Numbered from the stretch's first letter, positions 1-5,207 are shown. The stretch: DNA of 6,346 bases from Thermoleophilia bacterium (GCA_025964405.1 JAOPYW010000278.1:1-6346), one strand, 5' to 3'. Program-made: numbers and translations. Notes: a model not told the origin generated them from the letters alone.

Positions 1-251
1 CCCTGGTTGGCCGAGTAGGTGCCGTCGAAGATCGCGTTGTTGCCGGCCGGCTCGGGCGACCACGCGCCACCGACGTATGCGCCCGACCCGTCGTTCTGCT
101 GCCCGGCGCCGCCGTTGAAGGCGTTCGGATCCTGCAGCGCGATCTGCGCGATGAGGTTGGGGTCACCGAGCGCCGCCGCGTTCGCCGCGGCATCATAGGT
201 GCCCCAGCTCGCACCGCCCCCGACTGAATTCCCGAAAATTTCCATGCCCAT
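1..251 (-). CDS. Hypothetical protein, N-terminal part, runs off left edge
   Basis: An open frame reads from the window edge to an ATG at 251-249. There is an in-frame TGA further upstream and no ATG, GTG or TTG between it and this ATG, so the start is at 251 or at the second ATG (245-243). The 84 visible residues have no stop. They are rich in Gly (17), Ala (16) and Asn (9), carry 7 acidic residues, and have no Lys, Arg, His or Cys. There is no signal peptide or membrane segment at the N-terminus. Most codons end in G or C; the first few after the start are more A/T rich, as is common at translation starts. A GGGGAC..GGGAC purine stretch precedes the ATG as a modest ribosome-binding site. 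I do not recognise the family. The composition suggests a low-complexity, structural or surface-type protein, but that is inference. The carboxyl part lies outside the window. Confidence 0.7.
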   Translation of the reverse strand, partial: MGMEIFGNSVGGGASWGTYDAAANAAALGDPNLIAQIALQDPNAFNGGAGQQNDGSGAYVGGAWSPEPAGNNAIFDGTYSANQ

Positions 252-298
252 GATTCGTCCCGTCCCCGACGTCGTACGCGTCCCTGCGCACGGTCATC

Positions 299-324
299 CG
301 TACTCCACGGTACGACGGTCGTGC
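299..324. repeat. Overlapping short inverted repeats at the promoter
   Basis: Two inverted repeats share sequence. CGTAC (299-303) pairs with GTACG (310-314) across a 6-bp loop. GTACGAC (310-316) pairs with GTCGTGC (318-324) around a single central base, with one T-G wobble. Both overlap the candidate -10 box at 307-312 and its start point, so they could be an operator or a leader hairpin. They are short enough to occur by chance in GC-rich DNA. Confidence 0.3.
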
Positions 325-335
325 GGTCCCGGCAA
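307..335 (-). promoter_or_regulatory. Candidate sigma70-type promoter for the left-edge gene
   Basis: On the minus strand, TTGCCG (335-330) is followed after exactly 17 bp by TACCGT (312-307). This fits a -35/-10 pair with the conserved TTG and TAnnnT positions. Transcription would start near 300, giving a leader of about 50 nt before the ATG at 251. It lies in the 129-bp gap after the propeller gene's stop, so the left-edge gene may be transcribed independently of the upstream operon. Motif match only. Confidence 0.4.
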
Positions 336-353
336 GGGGCATCGTTCGGGGGA

Positions 354-367
354 GCTGCGCGCGCAGC
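354..367 (-). terminator. GC palindrome after the propeller gene, possible terminator
   Basis: GCTGCGC directly followed by GCGCAGC makes a perfect 14-bp palindrome, 13 bp beyond the stop codon of the propeller gene. The transcript could fold a GC hairpin there, but no U tract follows. Terminators without U tracts are common in actinobacteria. The assignment rests on position and symmetry only. Confidence 0.3.
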
Positions 368-380
368 GCTGGGCGGTCGA

Positions 381-1727
381 TCAGCCGAAGGCGGTCTTCT
401 CCGCAGCCGCGGCCCCGACGCGATTACGGCTCCCGGGCCTGCCGTAGCGGGCCTCGCTCGACGCGGTCGTCCAGCGCGAGAGCACGCTGCCGAGCGAGAG
501 GTAGATGGCGCGGTCGGTGGCGATGCCGGTGACGTACTTGCCACCCTTGGTCTGCCAGCCGATGCGCCCCGTCTTGAGCGACAGCGCGAACGTGCGCTTG
601 GTGCTGAGCGTCGACACGTAGGCGAGCTTGCCGATGATCGTGGGACTGCCGCTGATCGATCCGCCCACGTTGCGGCTCCACAGCCGGCGCCCCGTGCGGG
701 AGTCGAAGCCGTAGACCGACCCCGGGTAGTTGGCGAACACGACCGTGCCGCCAGAGACCGCCGGGGTCGCGTAGACGTAGCCGGCGATCGACTCCTCCCA
801 GACGGTGGAGCCGGTCGCGGCACGCAGCGCGTAGAGCTTGCCGCGCACCGTGCCGAAGTAGGCGCGTCCGCCCTCGACCGCGACCGATGAGTAGATGCGG
901 TCACCGCGGATGCCGCCGAACGACCGCTTCCACTTTACCTTGCCGGTCTTCGCGTGCAGTGCGAAGACCTCGCCGGCGTAGTCGCCGAAGTACACGAGGC
1001 CGTTGACGACCGACGGGCTGTCCTTGATCGCAGCCCCGGCGCGGAACGCCCAGACGACGCGTCCGGTCGCCTCGTCGAGCGCGTAGACGCGGCGGTCAGA
1101 CGACGCGGCGTAGACGATGCCGTCGACCACGACCGGCGAGGATTCGACCCCGCCCCCGGCCCGGAGCTTCCAGAGCGACCGGCCCGTGCGGCGGTCGAGG
1201 GCCTGGATGTCACCCGGCTGGTACGACGCGACGAAGATGCGCGCGCCCGAGATCGCCGGCGTGGAGTCGTAGGTCTTCGCAGTCACGCGGCGCCAGATCA
1301 CGCGCTTGCGGGCCGCGTCGATCGCCGTCGTGTGGCCGCCCTGCGAGTTCACGTACAGCACGCCGTCGCAGTACGAGGGCGGGAATTCCATGAGGCCGAC
1401 CCGCATCTGCCACGTCAGCATCTTCGGCACGCCGTGGTCGAGGTTGCCGCCGTCGGAGGTGCGTCCCGAGGTGCGCCCGTAGGTGTTCCAGCAGGGCGTC
1501 TCCGTGGAGGCCGGGCTCGGTGCGATCGCGCCCGTCGTCGGCTGCTTCGCTGCGTCAGGTTGGTCAACACCCGCGAGCTTCGTGTCGAGCCGACTCTCCT
1601 TGGGCTCGTGCCGCAGGGCGTAGTACGAGGCTGCGATGCCCACGAGCCAGCCGCCGGCGAACACGACGAGCGTGCCGATCACCAGCCACTTGGGGAACTT
1701 CGGGAAAGCGTCACGGGGAGGTGCCAC
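381..1727 (-). CDS. Membrane-anchored PQQ-like beta-propeller repeat protein
   Basis: A 448-residue protein. Residues about 14-36 form one hydrophobic segment preceded by Lys/Arg, so an N-in signal anchor; there is no lipobox Cys. A linker follows to about residue 75, then a propeller of repeated strands ending in [AL]D..TG...W. Examples are VYALDEATGRVVWAFR, VFALHAKTGKVKWKR and YGFDSRTGRRLWSR. About seven to eight blades span residues 120-420. Cys79 and Cys120 could form a disulphide. The catalytic residues of PQQ dehydrogenases are not evident, so this is the PQQ-like (BamB/YVTN type) scaffold rather than a demonstrated enzyme. The start is GTG at 1727, with AGAGG 8 nt upstream; a nearby ATG is out of frame. 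The gene begins 36 nt after the C40 peptidase stop, so co-transcription is likely. Probably extracytoplasmic, in envelope protein interaction or assembly, but no ligand or partner can be named. Confidence 0.9.
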   Translation of the reverse strand: MAPPRDAFPKFPKWLVIGTLVVFAGGWLVGIAASYYALRHEPKESRLDTKLAGVDQPDAAKQPTTGAIAPSPASTETPCWNTYGRTSGRTSDGGNLDHGVPKMLTWQMRVGLMEFPPSYCDGVLYVNSQGGHTTAIDAARKRVIWRRVTAKTYDSTPAISGARIFVASYQPGDIQALDRRTGRSLWKLRAGGGVESSPVVVDGIVYAASSDRRVYALDEATGRVVWAFRAGAAIKDSPSVVNGLVYFGDYAGEVFALHAKTGKVKWKRSFGGIRGDRIYSSVAVEGGRAYFGTVRGKLYALRAATGSTVWEESIAGYVYATPAVSGGTVVFANYPGSVYGFDSRTGRRLWSRNVGGSISGSPTIIGKLAYVSTLSTKRTFALSLKTGRIGWQTKGGKYVTGIATDRAIYLSLGSVLSRWTTASSEARYGRPGSRNRVGAAAAEKTAFG

Positions 1728-1747
1728 TCCCCCATCCTCTCAGAGGA
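1715..1747 (-). promoter_or_regulatory. RBS and GTG start of propeller gene inside two adjacent hairpins
   Basis: The Shine-Dalgarno AGAGG (1740-1736) lies in a perfect inverted repeat, TCCTC/GAGGA with a 3-nt loop (1735-1747). The GTG start (1727-1725) lies in a second perfect one, GGGGAG/CTCCCC with a 6-nt loop (1715-1732). Both lie within 50 nt of the upstream gene's TAG stop (1766-1764). This arrangement would hide the initiation region unless ribosomes finishing the C40 gene open it. The structures are visible in the sequence; translational coupling is inferred. Confidence 0.45.
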
Positions 1748-1763
1748 GGCGCGTGCGGCGGCG

Positions 1764-3002
1764 CTACGGCGTGCGGAGCGCCCGTCGGCCCCAGGCGTAC
1801 TGCGTGCCCCACCAGCCGTCGAGCCGGTTGATCGCCACGCCGCCGTTGCCGCCGCTCGAGTGGATGAACCAGCCGTTGCCCATGTAGACGCCCGCGTGGT
1901 AGTTCTCACCCGGGGCGCTCCTGGCGCCGCGTGAGCCGAAGTAGATGGCGTCACCCGGCTGCAGCTGCGCCAGCGCGATGCGCTGCGGTGCGGGGATGGC
2001 GCTCTGGGTGTAGGTGGTGCGCTCGTTGATCGATGCGAGCGCGGCGGCCGGAACACCGCTCGAGTTGATCACGCGGATCGCGAAGCCCGAGCAGTCGAAC
2101 CCGCCGTGGCCCTCGGCCTGCTTGCCCTCGCTCTCGCCGGCCCAGACGTAGGGCTGGCCCAGCTGGCTGACCGCGGCGCCGAGGATGGTGCGCTGGTTGG
2201 CGCCGAGTGCGGGCACGGCCCAGGTCGATGCGAGGGTGCGCGCCTCGTCGAGCTTCCACGACCCGAGGCCCTTGCCGGCGGTGGCGAGCATGTAGGAGCC
2301 GTGCGCGACATTGACCGCCTCGGTGGGTCCGAGCTCGTACTCGTCGTAGGGGTCGAGCACGTTGTAGCGCAGGCCCACGGTGCGTACGAGTGCCTGCGCG
2401 GCGGCGTAGGTGAAGGCGACCTTGACCTCCGGGAAGGTCGTCTTGAGCCGTACGGCGAGTTCGGTGGTCGAGCTGCGCAGGCCGAGCACGCCGGTCATGA
2501 GCAGGGCGGCCTCGTTGGAGGTGATCGGCGCGTAGGGAGCGAACTTGCCGGCCTGGGGCGTGAGCCACCCGAGGGCGATGGCGCGAGAGCCGAGCGTGCC
2601 GGGCGCGGCATCGGGCCAGGCCTTGCCGGGTGTCGCACTGGCAAGGGTGGTCGGCGTGCCCTGCTGCGTCGCACGCAGGGCTTCGAGCTTGGCGGCCGCG
2701 ACGAGGAACTGTGCGCGGTTGAGCCGCTGCAGCGGACCCTTGGCGACGAGTGCCGCAGGGAGCACGCCCGAACCGCGCGCCCAGATGAGCGACGGCGACG
2801 ACCAGCTGAACGGACCCGCGGCCTTGGCGGCCCGAGTGAGGCGCGCGGTTCCGGGTGCGGCTGCAGCTCCCCCACCCCGGACGAACTCGGCCGGGCTCGA
2901 CGCGCCGGGCACGGCACCGGGGAGCGGTGCGGCCTGCGCAGCCCCCGCGGCGACCAGCAGCGCACACATAGCTGCGGCGAGAAGCCCAGCGGCGGCGCGC
3001 AT
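1764..3002 (-). CDS. Secreted C40 (NlpC/P60) peptidase with three SLH-like repeats
   Basis: 412 residues from ATG 3002. Residues 1-24 are a signal peptide (MR, an Ala/Leu-rich core, AQA cleavage site). S-layer-homology-like repeats follow: a weaker one ending about 91-110 (RLNRAQF), a clear one at 129-175 (WPD, AIALGWL, GKFAPYAPIT, LLMTGVLGL) and one at 190-241 (FPEV, YAAAQAL, GPTEAV). Residues about 270-412 are NlpC/P60, with catalytic Cys304 in FDCSGF, His369 in NYHAGVYMG and a third polar residue, His381, in WFIHSS. This family cleaves peptidoglycan stem peptides, usually gamma-D-Glu-diamino-acid bonds; SLH domains bind secondary cell-wall polymers. The enzyme is therefore expected at the outer wall in growth, separation or remodelling. 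The frame extends upstream to a TTG at 3110, but only the 3002 start places the signal peptide at the N-terminus. It is first in a probable operon with the propeller gene. No strong Shine-Dalgarno is visible. Confidence 0.92.
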   Translation of the reverse strand: MRAAAGLLAAAMCALLVAAGAAQAAPLPGAVPGASSPAEFVRGGGAAAAPGTARLTRAAKAAGPFSWSSPSLIWARGSGVLPAALVAKGPLQRLNRAQFLVAAAKLEALRATQQGTPTTLASATPGKAWPDAAPGTLGSRAIALGWLTPQAGKFAPYAPITSNEAALLMTGVLGLRSSTTELAVRLKTTFPEVKVAFTYAAAQALVRTVGLRYNVLDPYDEYELGPTEAVNVAHGSYMLATAGKGLGSWKLDEARTLASTWAVPALGANQRTILGAAVSQLGQPYVWAGESEGKQAEGHGGFDCSGFAIRVINSSGVPAAALASINERTTYTQSAIPAPQRIALAQLQPGDAIYFGSRGARSAPGENYHAGVYMGNGWFIHSSGGNGGVAINRLDGWWGTQYAWGRRALRTP

Positions 3003-3025
3003 GACCCGAATCGTGGATGTCGAAA

Positions 3026-3058
3026 CCTCGAACACGAGGCCGGGATCGACCAGCCTCG
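3026..3058 (-). promoter_or_regulatory. Mutually exclusive hairpins upstream of the C40 gene
   Basis: Three complementary segments lie 24-56 bp upstream of the ATG: CCTCG (3026-3030), CGAGGC (3035-3040) and GCCTCG (3053-3058). The middle one pairs perfectly with the left one (4-nt loop) or with the right one (12-nt loop), but not with both. If transcribed, this could act as a switch or attenuator; as DNA, the repeats could be an operator. The 160-bp gap 3003-3162 shows no convincing -35/-10 pair. A CACGAT hexamer 7 nt before the ATG could be a weak -10 for a leaderless message, in which case the repeats would be promoter DNA rather than RNA. Confidence 0.35.
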
Positions 3059-3137
3059 ATCGGAACTTGAACGTTACGACCGGATCCGAAGCAATCCACA
3101 CAAAAGCCAAACGCGTCGAGCGTGTTGGCCCGTTGCG

Positions 3138-3151
3138 CGCGCGGAAGCGCG
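3138..3151 (-). terminator. Small GC hairpin after the single-pass membrane protein gene
   Basis: CGCGC and GCGCG arms with a 4-nt loop lie 11 bp beyond the stop of the 3163-3636 gene. The stem is only 5 bp and no U tract follows. It may terminate that transcript ahead of the C40 gene, but alternating CG sequence makes chance symmetry likely. Confidence 0.22.
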
Positions 3152-3162
3152 TTGGGGCGGGA

Positions 3163-3636
3163 TCAGCCCTTGGCGTCGTCGATCGCGCTGGCGATCTCGG
3201 AGTTCGCGGTCAGGTTCTGCACCACGAGCACCTCACGCGCATTGAGCAGCAGGTTGCCGTCGCCGCCGGCCTGCTCCTTCACGGAGACCACGGTCGTCGT
3301 CGACTTCGTGGCATCCTTGGCATCGGGCGTGCTGCGGAGGAAGTAGGCATCCTCGAGCTCGAGCCAATCACCGGCGCGCTGCTTGAGGTGCCCGAAGTAG
3401 ACGGTGTCGCTGGTGAGGGAGACGGCCTGGATGCGGTTGGAGCGCACGCCCTCGAGGACATCCTGCGAATCGCTCGCGTCGCGACCGATCCAGATCGCGA
3501 CGAGCACGCCCACGAGGATGAGCACGGCGATGACGCCGAGGATGCCGACGACAGCGCGCGTGTCGCGGCTCGTCGACGCGGCGTCGCCGGATGCGCTGGT
3601 CGTGTTCGCTGTGGTCGGCTCGGGTACGTCATTCAT
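3163..3636 (-). CDS. Small single-pass membrane protein of unknown function
   Basis: 157 residues from ATG 3636. Residues 1-27 are polar (Thr/Ser/Ala/Asp), residues about 28-50 are one strongly hydrophobic helix (VVGILGVIAVLILVGVLVAI), and the remaining roughly 105 residues are soluble. The distal part contains IQAVSLTSDTVYFGHLK, then WLELEDAYFLR, which look like beta-hairpins. From memory this resembles a motif (QAV.L..G.VYFG.L...YL.L.D.YYL) in small single-pass proteins of several bacterial phyla, notably Patescibacteria; their function is unknown to me. The frame stays open upstream to 4125, but that part overlaps the well-supported gene on the other strand and looks like noise, whereas the Met at 3636 gives a sensible topology. 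There is no Shine-Dalgarno, but TAGTGT ends 7 bp before the ATG, consistent with a leaderless message. It is divergent from 3679-4113 across 42 bp. Confidence 0.8.
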   Translation of the reverse strand: MNDVPEPTTANTTSASGDAASTSRDTRAVVGILGVIAVLILVGVLVAIWIGRDASDSQDVLEGVRSNRIQAVSLTSDTVYFGHLKQRAGDWLELEDAYFLRSTPDAKDATKSTTTVVSVKEQAGGDGNLLLNAREVLVVQNLTANSEIASAIDDAKG

Positions 3637-3678
3637 GCGGGCGACACTAGCAGCGGCGCCTGATGTCAGAATGCGCGC
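3637..3678. promoter_or_regulatory. Compact 42-bp divergent promoter, both messages possibly leaderless
   Basis: On the minus strand TAGTGT (3649-3644) ends 7 bp before the ATG at 3636. On the plus strand CAGAAT (3667-3672) ends 6 bp before the ATG at 3679. These are the distances expected of -10 elements for transcripts that begin at the start codon, and neither gene has a Shine-Dalgarno. The minus-strand -35 region is a loose TTCTGA or ATTCTG about 16-17 bp upstream; no plus-strand -35 stands out. The -35 region of each gene would overlap its neighbour's control or coding sequence. Confidence 0.4.
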
Positions 3679-4113
3679 ATGCAGCTGCTGCCCGTCACAC
3701 ACACGCACGCCACGCGCCCCGCCTCCGAGCCCCTCCCGGGCTGGGCGGGCGGCGTCATCCAGTACTACGGCGCGAAGTCGGGCGACCGCTCGGCCATCCT
3801 CGTGCTCGATCGCGTGGTCGGCCCGGGCAACGGCTACGACAGCGTACTCTTCGCGCGCGCGGGCGCGGCACTGCTGACCGCCGGCGCGGATCGGGCCGCG
3901 GTCGGCATCGCCGTCGACGGTGACGGGCGGGTGCGCCTCTACGAGGCCAGTCTCCAGCGTCCAGGCACCCGGGAGATGGCGCTGCTGCACTTCGAGACGT
4001 CGATGCCGCGCACCCCGCAGGGCGGCGTGCTCGACACGACCGTGTTCAACCCGGCCGATGGCCTGGTCGAGGTGCGCGACAACCAGCGCGTGCTCTACCC
4101 CGCAGCGGTCTGA
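3679..4113 (+). CDS. Hypothetical soluble protein, 144 aa
   Basis: ATG start and TGA stop. 144 residues, with very strong G/C preference at third codon positions, which supports this strand over the overlapping open frame on the other strand. There is no signal peptide or membrane segment; likely cytoplasmic. Alternating hydrophobic stretches (GGVIQYYG, SAILVLDRVVG, AVGIAVDGDGRVRLYEA, MALLHFET, GLVEVRDNQRVLY) suggest a small mostly-beta domain. No catalytic motif is evident and I do not recognise the family. It is divergent from the single-pass membrane protein gene (42 bp) and convergent with 4144-4665 (30 bp). The short shared promoter suggests, but does not prove, co-regulation with the membrane protein. 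Confidence 0.75.
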   Translation: MQLLPVTHTHATRPASEPLPGWAGGVIQYYGAKSGDRSAILVLDRVVGPGNGYDSVLFARAGAALLTAGADRAAVGIAVDGDGRVRLYEASLQRPGTREMALLHFETSMPRTPQGGVLDTTVFNPADGLVEVRDNQRVLYPAAV

Positions 4114-4116
4114 CCC

Positions 4117-4135
4117 GCGTGGCACGGTGCGACGC
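4117..4135. terminator. Imperfect inverted repeat between convergent genes
   Basis: GCGTGGCAC (4117-4125) and GTGCGACGC (4127-4135) are complementary except for one position, with one base between them. They fill most of the 30-bp gap between two convergent genes, where a bidirectional terminator would be expected. No T tract is present on either strand. Confidence 0.3.
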
Positions 4136-4143
4136 GCGCGCTC

Positions 4144-4665
4144 CTAGACGTGCTTCTGCAGCACGAGGTGCGCGTTACCGAAGGTCGGCACCACGGCGTC
4201 GAGCGTGATCGCGCCCTTACCGTCGGCCTGGATGACCGTATGCTCCTTCTTGCCGTCGGTGCTGACGAACTCGGCGTAGTTGAGGCGAGCCGCGACGATG
4301 TCGCCGACCGAGGTGGTCGCCTTGCCGTCGGCCGACGTCGTGGTGAGCTTCACCTGCGTGTCGCTCAGGCGCTGCACGGCGACGAGCATGTCGACGTTGA
4401 CGCCGAACGCGCCCGCCTTGATGTGGAAGGCAGCTGCACTGGCGTCGAAGAGGTCGACGCTGGCCGTGCCCTTCGGTGAGAACATGCCGACCTTCGAGCC
4501 CTTGGCGATGTCGAACAGGTCACCCTTGGCGACGCCCGGGAAATTGAAGAGCGGCGGCACGACCGGAACGGGGCCACCGGGCACCGGGGCGCTGGGCAGC
4601 GGCGCCGCGATGGCGGCCGGGGCGAACGACGGGATCGGGGCTGAGGTGAGCGCTGAGATCTGCAT
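4144..4665 (-). CDS. Hypothetical protein with Pro/Ala-rich N-terminus, 173 aa
   Basis: 173 residues from ATG 4665 to TAG at 4144. Residues about 8-42 are a Pro/Ala/Val-rich low-complexity tail (SAPIPSFAPAAIAAPLPSA and onward), not a standard signal peptide because it lacks a basic start and a continuous hydrophobic core. Residues about 43-173 look like a compact mostly-beta domain: KGDLFDIAKGSKVGMF, VDMLVAVQRLSDTQVKLTT, KKEHTVIQADGKGAITL, HLVLQKHV. No known family or active site is recognised. The open frame continues upstream across the divergent gene at 4796-5155, but that extension has no sensible start. This start fits a candidate promoter whose -10 ends 6 bp before the ATG, implying a leaderless message. 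It is convergent with 3679-4113 and divergent from 4796-5155. Confidence 0.75.
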   Translation of the reverse strand: MQISALTSAPIPSFAPAAIAAPLPSAPVPGGPVPVVPPLFNFPGVAKGDLFDIAKGSKVGMFSPKGTASVDLFDASAAAFHIKAGAFGVNVDMLVAVQRLSDTQVKLTTTSADGKATTSVGDIVAARLNYAEFVSTDGKKEHTVIQADGKGAITLDAVVPTFGNAHLVLQKHV

Positions 4666-4671
4666 GGCGCG

Positions 4672-4700
4672 AGCATGACGATCGAGCCCGACACATGCAA
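4672..4700 (-). promoter_or_regulatory. Candidate promoter for the 173-aa protein gene
   Basis: On the minus strand TTGCAT (4700-4695), a 17-bp spacer and CATGCT (4677-4672) form a -35/-10-like pair. The -10 ends 6 bp before the ATG at 4665, so the transcript would start at or next to the start codon. The -10 match is weak (conserved A2 and T6 only). The -35 box overlaps the left arm of the inverted repeat at 4696-4719. Confidence 0.35.
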
Positions 4701-4719
4701 CCGCGATCGAACGGTTGCA
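4696..4719. promoter_or_regulatory. Perfect 8-8-8 inverted repeat, candidate operator
   Basis: TGCAACCG (4696-4703) and CGGTTGCA (4712-4719) are exact reverse complements separated by 8 bp. The centre contains CGATCG, itself palindromic. The right arm also forms part of a perfect GTTGCAAC palindrome (4714-4721). The site lies in the 130-bp region between divergent genes and overlaps a candidate -35 box. Size and spacing suit a dimeric helix-turn-helix regulator, but no regulator gene is in the window. Confidence 0.5.
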
Positions 4720-4795
4720 ACGCCGGCCTGCGCGCACCCGACACCACGGTAGGGACAGCACCGCGACGGACGCGCGGTCGGACGACGGGCACCGC

Positions 4796-5155
4796 ATGAA
4801 TCTCACGACAGGCATCACCATCGCCGCCGGCGCATCGATCGCCGTCGGCGCCACGACCGGCGTGCTCATCCAGCGCGGCAACGCCGGCCGCGTGCATGAG
4901 CAGTGGGCCGAGTACCAGGACATCCGCTCGAAGCTCCCCGAATCACAGCGCGACCAGGTGAAGCGCCCATTGTCGAGCGTCACGCCCGTCTGGTGGACGG
5001 CACTGCCGATGGGCATCGCGGGCACCATGGGCGAGATCATCGGGCCGATGGCGGGCCTGCCCGAGATGACCACGTTCGGCTGCGCCGCCGCGTTCGTCGG
5101 GGCCGCGTTCATCGGCGCCAACGTCGCGCGCGCCCTCAACCACGACCCCCGGTAA
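4796..5155 (+). CDS. Small membrane protein of unknown function, 119 aa
   Basis: 119 residues from ATG 4796 to TAA at 5155. Hydrophobic segments lie at about 5-25 (GITIAAGASIAVGATTGVLI), 64-87 and 92-114 (TTFGCAAAFVGAAFIGANVA). Between the first two is a charged loop, HEQWAEYQDIRSKLPESQRDQVKR. The likely topology is two or three membrane passes rich in Gly/Ala/Met. Third codon positions are strongly G/C. The frame extends upstream to a TTG at 4715, but the extra 27 residues are Arg/His-rich, lie across the palindromic operator and would displace the first membrane helix, so the ATG is preferred. No clear Shine-Dalgarno is seen. No family is recognised. It is convergent with the citrate synthase gene across a hairpin terminator. 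Confidence 0.75.
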   Translation: MNLTTGITIAAGASIAVGATTGVLIQRGNAGRVHEQWAEYQDIRSKLPESQRDQVKRPLSSVTPVWWTALPMGIAGTMGEIIGPMAGLPEMTTFGCAAAFVGAAFIGANVARALNHDPR

Positions 5156-5160
5156 CGACA

Positions 5161-5192
5161 GAGCGCCCCGCAGCCGAAGCCGCGAGGCGCTC
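5161..5192. terminator. Bidirectional hairpin terminator between convergent genes
   Basis: Perfect 7-bp arms GAGCGCC (5161-5167) and GGCGCTC (5186-5192) enclose a further CGC/GCG and GC/GC stem, with two single mismatches and a CGAA tetraloop. This gives a long GC-rich hairpin 6 bp after the stop of 4796-5155 and 14 bp beyond the stop of the citrate synthase gene. No U tract is present on either strand, as is usual for actinobacterial terminators. It can serve both convergent genes. Confidence 0.7.
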
Positions 5193-5193
5193 C

Positions 5194-5207
5194 ACCGAAC
5201 GATCGGT
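5194..5207 (-). terminator. Second small hairpin at the citrate synthase stop
   Basis: ACCGA (5194-5198) and TCGGT (5203-5207) are exact complements around a 4-bp loop. The repeat begins at the last base of the citrate synthase stop codon and is followed directly by the larger hairpin. It may be an accessory stem of a tandem terminator. Five base pairs alone is weak evidence. Confidence 0.3.

Noticed and set aside
381..1727. BamB outer-membrane lipoprotein or PQQ-dependent dehydrogenase
   Set aside because: There is no lipobox cysteine (a plain signal anchor instead), and the dehydrogenase active-site and cofactor-binding signatures are not evident; only the general PQQ-like propeller fold is supported.
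954..1934. 326-codon plus-strand open frame antisense to the propeller gene
   Set aside because: Low-complexity Arg/Val/Asp-rich translation opposite a well-supported repeat protein; shadow frame.
3003..3110. TTG start extending the C40 peptidase by 36 residues
   Set aside because: It would bury the signal peptide behind a non-signal segment; the ATG at 3002 begins exactly at MRAAAG with a proper hydrophobic core.
3003..3162. c-di-AMP (ydaO-type) riboswitch ahead of the C40 peptidase
   Set aside because: Considered because such riboswitches control wall hydrolases in actinobacteria, but I could not find the conserved core segments in this 160-bp region.
2106..3245. Long open frame on the plus strand (379 codons) antisense to the C40 peptidase, and a similar one at 2545-3663
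   Set aside because: They overlap a gene with a clear signal peptide, SLH repeats and catalytic motifs on the other strand. The translations are Arg/Gly/Ala-rich without any domain, as expected for shadow frames in GC-rich DNA.
3637..4125. N-terminal extension of the single-pass membrane protein on the minus strand
   Set aside because: It would overlap the 3679-4113 gene almost completely, reads as His/Arg-rich noise, and the Met at 3636 gives a normal membrane protein.
4715..4795. TTG start extending the 119-aa membrane protein by 27 residues
   Set aside because: The extension begins inside the palindromic operator, is Arg/His-rich, and displaces the first membrane segment; the ATG at 4796 is preferred.
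4666..5139. Minus-strand extension of the 173-aa protein upstream of 4665
   Set aside because: It runs antisense through a gene with strong codon bias on the plus strand and across the divergent promoter region.
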